A stretch of 9,464 nt of DNA from Clostridiales bacterium (GTDB lineage Bacteria > Bacillota > Clostridia > Tissierellales > Sedimentibacteraceae), in contig DMJQ01000154.1 of NCBI GenBank assembly GCA_003457065.1, positions 17,242 to 26,705 of the forward strand. The letters are read 5' to 3'. Every line of letters begins with the position of its first letter. Position 1 is the first letter of the stretch. A program made the position numbers and the translations under genes. This document shows, in pieces, positions 6,013 through 9,464 of the stretch. Under the pieces are notes generated by a model. That model made no database searches. It was given only the letters and a program-made list of their open reading frames with translations, and was not told where the DNA came from.

Positions 6013-6044
6013 ATTTAAATTTTTATAATCTAATGAGGAAAACA

Positions 6045-6539
6045 ATGAAAAAACGTATTTTAGGTGCTTTAATGGCTGCGGCTATCTTAATTTGCTCTTT
6101 TGTGCCTGCATATGCTGCTGAGACAAATAATGCCGCCTTAAAAACGGCTGTAGGAACTGTGAATTTCAAGGATTTAGAAAATAACCCCAACCAATCATAT
6201 ACAGGTATAGATAAAAATGGCGATGAATATACCGTCACAATTGAAAAAGTGGATTCTCTAAATCGTGCATCAGCAAACAGTTGGAAGGTATCACTTACGG
6301 GTGTAATAATTAACTGTTATTTTTATATGACTGTAACTGACAACAAGTGTACTTCTGTTTACGATAAATGGATTATGGTTATAGGTGGTACATATGATAA
6401 TGCCACTCTAAGCAAAGCTTCAAGCTACGGAAAATTGGAATTTGATGTAACCACAGCTGGTATTTTTCAAACTACTTGTTGGTTAAAAGGAACAGTTACT
6501 GGTTCCGATAATGAAATAGATGTATCTTTTCAGATGTAA
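6045..6539 (+). CDS. Small secreted protein, DUF5626-like
   Basis: A 164-residue exported protein. ATG 6045 is preferred: GAGGA (6035-6039) lies 5 nt upstream and is partly formed by the in-frame ATG at 6033, which itself has no RBS. Residues 1-24 form a classic signal peptide, KKR followed by a hydrophobic core and PAYA before the predicted cut (A24/A25). The mature part of ~140 residues is beta-rich, with TGIDKNGDEYTVTIEKV (53-69), a core SWKVSLTGVIINCYFYMTV (79-97), IMVIGGTYDN (110-119) and a terminal CWLKGTVTG. This pattern resembles DUF5626 of Firmicutes as I remember it; no search was run. Cys91, Cys102 and Cys145 are in the mature region, so one disulphide is possible. No sorting signal is visible, so release or loose wall association is expected. 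The XRE gene upstream is a plausible regulator. The function is unknown. Confidence 0.75.
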   Translation: MKKRILGALMAAAILICSFVPAYAAETNNAALKTAVGTVNFKDLENNPNQSYTGIDKNGDEYTVTIEKVDSLNRASANSWKVSLTGVIINCYFYMTVTDNKCTSVYDKWIMVIGGTYDNATLSKASSYGKLEFDVTTAGIFQTTCWLKGTVTGSDNEIDVSFQM

Positions 6540-6641
6540 ACTTTAAAATAATAGCATTGCTTCTTAGTATTGAATGCAATATAAAAATGTAAGATACGTA
6601 AAAGCAAGCAAGTAACAATTTAAAAAGAATTAACTAACGTC

Positions 6642-6675
6642 AAAATCTGCCTCTTCTTGAAGTGGCAGATTTTTT
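6642..6675 (+). terminator. Rho-independent terminator after the secreted-protein gene
   Basis: AAAATCTGCC (6642-6651) pairs with GGCAGATTTT (6664-6673), and CTTC/GAAG (6653-6656/6659-6662) extends the stem inward across a T-T mismatch. A six-T tract (6670-6675) follows. It is about 100 nt after the stop at 6539, so the transcript has a long 3' tail. Confidence 0.85.
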
Positions 6676-6750
6676 CTCAGTACAAATGCATGAGCGAGAT
6701 ATACCAATGGAAACAACAGTAGAATCGGAAATATAATGGCAATTGATGCG

Positions 6751-6894
6751 ATGGGAAACCAATTATAGAAACATTGAAAAGAATCTATACATTGACATTT
6801 AGATGTAAAATTTGTCTTGGTGCGAGTCAGCTTTAAAAGGCAAAAATCTTTAGCAATAAAAAAGCAAACAAATCTGTAAAAAAGTACAAAATAT
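6751..6894 (+). pseudogene. Possible relic of a tyrosine integrase N-terminus
   Basis: One frame reads NYRNIEKNLYIDI (6761-6799). After a +1 shift, another reads RCKICLG, then a stop, then KAKIFSNKKANKSVKKYK (6837-6890). The order resembles the AP2-like DNA-binding N-terminus of phage or transposon tyrosine recombinases (IEKNIY..., a beta strand ending in a LG turn, K.KTF..KKEANKW.KEY). There is no RBS, and a frameshift and stop codons break the frame. The resemblance is by eye only. Confidence 0.28.
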
Positions 6895-6927
6895 GATAAA
6901 AATATAGCGAAGTTAACACGCCTCTAA

Positions 6928-6960
6928 GACGGCTGGCGGCGAGACGTCAGATTGTGTGAG
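6928..6960 (+). repeat. Possible decayed REP-like unit
   Basis: GACGGCTGGCGGCGAGACG, continuing to TGTGTGAG, lines up loosely with the segment 4581-4617 (GACGGC...GGGACG...GTGTCTTGAG). It is a GC-rich island in an AT-rich stretch. Several mismatches and gaps are needed, so this is tentative. Confidence 0.25.
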
Positions 6961-7262
6961 TGCATGAATAATAACATAATGAAGCTATTGAAAATACTGA
7001 TTTAAAACTGTTAAAAATTATTTTAAAAGAATTAATTCATTGTGCAGGGAATGGAATTTGATTGCATGCGAAATTATATCAGCAGACGGTACAAGAATTC
7101 GTTCTGACAATTCTGAGAGGAATAATACTGTAAAAAGAAAGTGCATTTTGCTATTTTTATTCATAAACTCGCATGTAAATGCGCAAGATTGGCGAAAATT
7201 AACAATAACTATATTTCAACGAAAAAAGTAATTATTTTTAAAAAAATAAAAAAAAAACAATT

Positions 7263-7372
7263 CATTTCATTGGGGTTTCCTATAATTTCGTCGAAAATTT
7301 AAAAAAAGTTAGTGAATATTTATTAGCTTAGTGATCGCTTTGCCGCATTGCTTATACTTCCAGTATATTACG
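7263..7372 (+). repeat. Diverged dispersed repeat, copy B
   Basis: Partner of 5085-5190. The best-matched section is 7263-7324, which contains ATTGGGG, TCGAAAATTT and TGAATATTTATT; similarity then weakens with indels to about 7372. Read on the minus strand, one frame gives an ...MRQSDH (stop) ANKYSLTFFKF... sequence comparable with IRQCNKPSNKYSL... in copy A. No gene is intact in it. Confidence 0.5.
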
Positions 7373-7567
7373 CAGCTTGTATTTTGTGAATGAATTAAGG
7401 GATAAAAATGGACGTATATGTCTAAGAAATTGCATTAAAAGAACATTTTGGACATAAATTTGAAAGGTATTCTATAAGCACATATAAAATTATTCCATAT
7501 ATTCGGTGAATTGATTGGTAAAATATTATGTTTTATTTTAAAACAGAAACCAAGTGATTACAAAAAA

Positions 7568-7593
7568 GACAGATGAAACGTCTCGGTGTCCGC
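7568..7593 (-). repeat. Inverted dispersed copy of the REP-like repeat
   Basis: The reverse complement of this stretch matches 4543-4568 at 21 of 26 bases, with GCGGACA and GACGTTTCA intact and a final TGTC. It lies immediately beyond the SLH gene terminator, just as the other pair lies right after the ABC operon terminator. It is about 3 kb from the transposase gene. Confidence 0.55.
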
Positions 7594-7596
7594 TAC

Positions 7597-7628
7597 AAAA
7601 AGGCTTTGAATTTAATTCAAGGCCTTTT
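7597..7628 (-). terminator. Terminator of the SLH gene (possibly bidirectional)
   Basis: Arms 7598-7611 and 7615-7628 pair over 14 bp with one G-T wobble. On the minus strand the hairpin is followed by five T's (A's at 7597-7601 on +), 18 nt after the SLH stop codon. On the + strand a TTTT also ends the stem. Confidence 0.82.
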
Positions 7629-7646
7629 AAACGGATATTATAGTAA

Positions 7647-8669
7647 TTATATGTTCACATTAGTTCCGATTTTTTGTACTACTGCAACCGGAGGAAGCTG
7701 TGTAGCAGCAATTGCAACATTGTCATTGCACACTATTTTTACAGGGTTATTTTTATCAACTACGATAATATTTTTTGCTTTCACATCTGTAAGCTGAATT
7801 GAATTAACCTTTGATGCGGAAACAACTATGTCGCCGAGAACAACCACGTTTTTTAAATAAACATTGCCTGCACCGACAGAATCCAGGATGTTTAAATCTC
7901 CTACAACAACGGCGCTGGAATAAAATTCGTCATAGTTAGTGATGTTGAATCCGTGTTCTATATTTTCATTTTCTATGATTTCATAAATAATTTTAACCGC
8001 TTCCGCACGTGTCAAAGATTTGGCCGGACGATACACGCCTTCGGGGTAGCCGAGGATATATCCCTTGTTATAAACAGAATTTACGCTTGTTTTTGCCCAA
8101 TCCTGTATTGTGCCGTAATCTGACAGCAGTGTGGCACCTTCTCCGTCAACTCCTCCTGTTGTTATTACGGAGTTTACGACCTTTGCTACTTCTTCCCTTT
8201 TTATAGGGTTATTAGGCCTGAAGGTGTTGTTTTCATAGCCTGAAAAGAATCCTGAAGCAACGGATTTCTGAATTTCTCCATAGAACCATTCTTTTTGCTT
8301 AACGTCCGAAAAGCTTAATGTTGCTTTTTTTTCTGTATGTAATGCGTTATTTATTAATTTTGAAAATTCCGCTCTTGTTATTGTTCTGTCCGGCTTGAAT
8401 GTGCCGTCCTCGTATCCTGATACAAAGCCCAGTTTAACTGCTCCTTCGATCCATTTCTTTGCCCAGTGACCGCCTATATCTGAAAAAGAAGCTTGAGAGC
8501 TTGTCTTTGTTTCAACAGCGGTTTTTTCTGCGCCTTCTGCAGTTTCGTTAGTTTTTTCAGTAGCCTGCTGTTCGGTAATTGAATCCATAACCCCTGCATA
8601 TGCAACTGAATTTACGCTTAAACTTATGCAAAGTCCGACGACTGATATTTTTTTAATTATTTTCTTCAC
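7647..8669 (-). CDS. SLH-domain surface protein with C-terminal beta-repeat domain
   Basis: A 340-residue exported protein. GTG at 8669-8667 is chosen as start because AAAGGAGG (cctcct at 8675-8680 on +) lies 5 nt upstream and the N-terminus is then a textbook signal peptide: KKIIKK, a hydrophobic core and VAYA cut near residue 25. The frame is open further upstream without an RBS. A Thr/Glu-rich linker (30-60) precedes three SLH repeats at about 62-111 (ITRAE 97-101), 120-168 (IKREE 156-160) and 182-232 (LTRAE 219-223). These bind pyruvylated secondary wall polymer and hold the protein to the cell surface. Residues ~254-316 contain short hydrophobic beta strands with GDL, GNVYLKN, GDIVV and NSIQL turns, like a small right-handed beta-helix; the last part is Val/Ala-rich. 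It is monocistronic, with its own promoter and terminator. It is likely a cell wall or S-layer accessory protein; its specific job is unknown. Confidence 0.9.
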   Translation of the reverse strand: MKKIIKKISVVGLCISLSVNSVAYAGVMDSITEQQATEKTNETAEGAEKTAVETKTSSQASFSDIGGHWAKKWIEGAVKLGFVSGYEDGTFKPDRTITRAEFSKLINNALHTEKKATLSFSDVKQKEWFYGEIQKSVASGFFSGYENNTFRPNNPIKREEVAKVVNSVITTGGVDGEGATLLSDYGTIQDWAKTSVNSVYNKGYILGYPEGVYRPAKSLTRAEAVKIIYEIIENENIEHGFNITNYDEFYSSAVVVGDLNILDSVGAGNVYLKNVVVLGDIVVSASKVNSIQLTDVKAKNIIVVDKNNPVKIVCNDNVAIAATQLPPVAVVQKIGTNVNI

Positions 8670-8778
8670 GTTTTCCTCCTTTGTGTGGAAATCCAAAGCA
8701 TTTCCATGCTGATAAAATTGCATTAGCCTATTATTTAGACTGAATTTTTCGATAAAATGTTCCACATTTTGTAATTTA

Positions 8779-8807
8779 ATTATAAAATTGTTTTTAAAAA
8801 AAGTAAA
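8779..8807 (-). promoter_or_regulatory. Candidate promoter of the SLH gene
   Basis: On the minus strand TTTACT (8807-8802) and TATAAT (8784-8779) are 17 bp apart. The transcript would start near 8772, leaving a ~100-nt leader. Within that leader an inverted repeat TGGAAAT/ATTTCCA (8686-8692, 8700-8706) lies directly upstream of the RBS and might affect translation. Confidence 0.5.
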
Positions 8808-8829
8808 CAGGTAATAAAAGACATATGTA

Positions 8830-8859
8830 TTGACTTATGAGCGGGCAATAAACTATAAT
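8830..8859 (+). promoter_or_regulatory. Promoter of tadA
   Basis: -35 TTGACT (8830-8835), 18-bp spacer and perfect -10 TATAAT (8854-8859). The start is predicted near 8866, about 26 nt before the tadA ATG. It is divergent from the SLH promoter, with about 20 bp between the two -35 boxes. Confidence 0.75.
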
Positions 8860-8891
8860 TACTGTAAGATAAACAATATGAGAGTAATGAA

Positions 8892-9338
8892 ATGGATGAA
8901 TTTTTTATGAAGGAAGCCTTGAATGAGGCATATAAAGCTTATAAGATTAAGGAGGTTCCTGTAGGGGCTGTAATAGTGCGAAACGGTGAAATCGTAGGCA
9001 GGGGTTTTAACCAGAAGGAAACCATGAAGGATGCAACTCTTCATGCCGAGATTTCCGCGATTAAAGATGCCTGCAGTAATTTAGGAGGATGGAGGCTTCC
9101 GGGCTGCACCATGTATGTTACACTGGAGCCGTGTTCCATGTGTGCGGGAGCACTGGTAAATGCCAGGGTTGAAAGGCTGGTAATCGGAGCCTCGGACCCA
9201 AAGACAGGAGCGTGCGGTTCAGTTTTGAACATTGTGCAGGAACAAAAATTAAATCATCAGATAGACGTGCAATTTGGCGTTTTAGGAAAGGACTGTTCGG
9301 ATATAATAAAGACATTTTTTGCAGAGCTCAGAAATTAA
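8892..9338 (+). CDS. tadA: tRNA-specific adenosine deaminase TadA
   Basis: A 148-residue zinc enzyme that deaminates adenosine 34 of tRNA-Arg(ACG) to inosine so that one tRNA reads CGU, CGC and CGA. The cytidine/adenosine deaminase fold is clear: VPVGAVIV (22-29), the catalytic HAE (His51, Glu53) and PCSMC with zinc ligands Cys81 and Cys84. These are followed by GALVNARVERLVIGASDPKTGACGS, which is typical of TadA rather than of cytosine or guanine deaminases. Length fits the family. The RBS is weak (GAGAG at 8880-8884), but ATG 8892 gives the normal N-terminus (MDEFFMKEAL); the in-frame ATG at 8907 has no RBS. It is transcribed from its own promoter, and the racemase-like gene follows after 32 nt with no terminator between, so the two may share a transcript. 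Confidence 0.95.
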   Translation: MDEFFMKEALNEAYKAYKIKEVPVGAVIVRNGEIVGRGFNQKETMKDATLHAEISAIKDACSNLGGWRLPGCTMYVTLEPCSMCAGALVNARVERLVIGASDPKTGACGSVLNIVQEQKLNHQIDVQFGVLGKDCSDIIKTFFAELRN

Positions 9339-9370
9339 TTAAAATAAATGAGAGCCAAAGGAGAGGTCAA

Positions 9371-9464
9371 ATGAAAAGATATCCTGTACTTGAAATTGAC
9401 TTGAATAAACTTTGCTCAAACGCGAAAATCATTACAGAATTATGCAGTAAGAACGGTATTAAGG
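9371..9464 (+). CDS. Alanine/ornithine racemase-family PLP enzyme, N-terminal fragment
   Basis: Only the first 31 codons are in the window; the gene continues beyond it. It has a strong RBS, AAAGGAGAGG (9357-9366), 4 nt before the ATG. The peptide begins MKRYPVLEIDLNKL and continues CSNAKIITELCSKNGI. This matches the start of the fold-III PLP racemases related to ornithine racemase (YPR.EIDL.KL..N...I...C...GI), whose first strand and helix have this pattern. A general alanine racemase or a YggS-like protein is less likely from the Y-P-x-L-E-I-D-L start. Ornithine racemase feeds D-ornithine into oxidative ornithine fermentation in Clostridia and Tissierellia, which would suit this type of organism, but the specificity cannot be judged from 31 residues. 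Confidence 0.65.
   Translation, partial: MKRYPVLEIDLNKLCSNAKIITELCSKNGIK

Larger units (their letters stand above)
6676..7567. other. Gene-poor, AT-rich stretch with decayed element fragments
   Basis: No intact gene with an RBS was found on either strand across nearly 900 bases. Recognisable pieces are a likely integrase relic (6751-6894), a small GC-rich patch that resembles a decayed REP unit (6928-6960) and the second copy of the dispersed repeat (7263-7372). The rest, including an A-rich run near 7236-7260, shows many stops in all frames. The whole looks like a graveyard of insertions between the accessory genes and the SLH gene. Confidence 0.6.

Noticed and set aside
6024..6029. TATAAT as a promoter -10 for the secreted-protein gene
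   Set aside because: The transcription start would fall at about 6036, inside the ribosome binding site, and there is no good -35; in this AT-rich DNA it is probably chance.
7040..7231. Open frame of 63 codons in the gene-poor stretch
   Set aside because: No RBS, no recognisable domain, and it lies in decayed DNA; the hydrophobic run in the middle is not preceded by a sensible signal-peptide start.
7285..7298. Spo0A-box-like site (TTTCGTCGAAAA)
   Set aside because: It differs from the TGNCGAA core at the first base, no gene start lies nearby, and the sequence belongs to the dispersed repeat.
7573..8206. Plus-strand open frames over the SLH gene
   Set aside because: Antisense shadows of the SLH gene and its terminator without ribosome binding sites.
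8670..8765. Longer N-terminus for the SLH protein (in-frame start at 8765)
   Set aside because: The extra 32 residues would place the signal peptide internally and have no RBS, while the GTG at 8669 has a perfect one.
8859..9315. Minus-strand frames over tadA
   Set aside because: Antisense to a clearly functional enzyme gene, no RBS, no domain.

Overview
The window is low-GC DNA with strong AGGAGG-type ribosome binding sites, canonical TTGACA/TATAAT promoters and T-tailed hairpin terminators. Together with an SLH-domain (S-layer type) protein, an ornithine/alanine racemase-like gene and a Ytr-type GntR/ABC operon, this points to an anaerobic Firmicute of the Clostridia/Tissierellia kind. The species cannot be fixed from the sequence.

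Layout. (1) 2-619 is the 3' part of an AEC-family (auxin efflux carrier type) permease, closed by a strong 25-bp hairpin terminator. (2) 736-4535 is a self-contained operon on the + strand. A TTGACA-17-TACAAT promoter overlaps or precedes two inverted repeats that look like operators. It is followed by a permuted papain/NlpC-P60-like cysteine hydrolase, a YtrA-type short GntR repressor, an ABC ATPase and a large ABC permease with an extra C-terminal domain, and then a terminator. Genes overlap or nearly touch, so this is one transcript, probably autorepressed by the GntR protein and induced by envelope stress or an antimicrobial (inference). (3) 4536-7596 is an accessory, decayed stretch. It holds two copies of a GC-rich REP-like repeat next to a REP-associated (IS200-like, HUH) transposase gene broken near its 3' end, a possible micro-ORF, a membrane-anchored XRE regulator, a small secreted protein resembling DUF5626, a terminator, a likely integrase relic and over 1 kb without intact genes. 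A diverged repeat pair (5085-5190 and 7263-7372) begins exactly where the transposase similarity stops. A further REP-like copy lies inverted at 7568-7593. (4) 7597-8807, on the minus strand, is an SLH-domain surface protein with its own promoter and terminator. (5) 8830-9464, on the + strand, holds tadA (tRNA adenosine deaminase) followed after 32 nt by the start of an alanine/ornithine-racemase-family PLP enzyme that runs off the window.

The housekeeping ends flank a variable island. The best candidates for something under-described are the hydrolase/GntR/ABC operon and the XRE + secreted-protein pair with micro-ORFs around it. The REP/transposase material is a recognisable type, but its broken gene and dispersed copies merit a genome-wide look.
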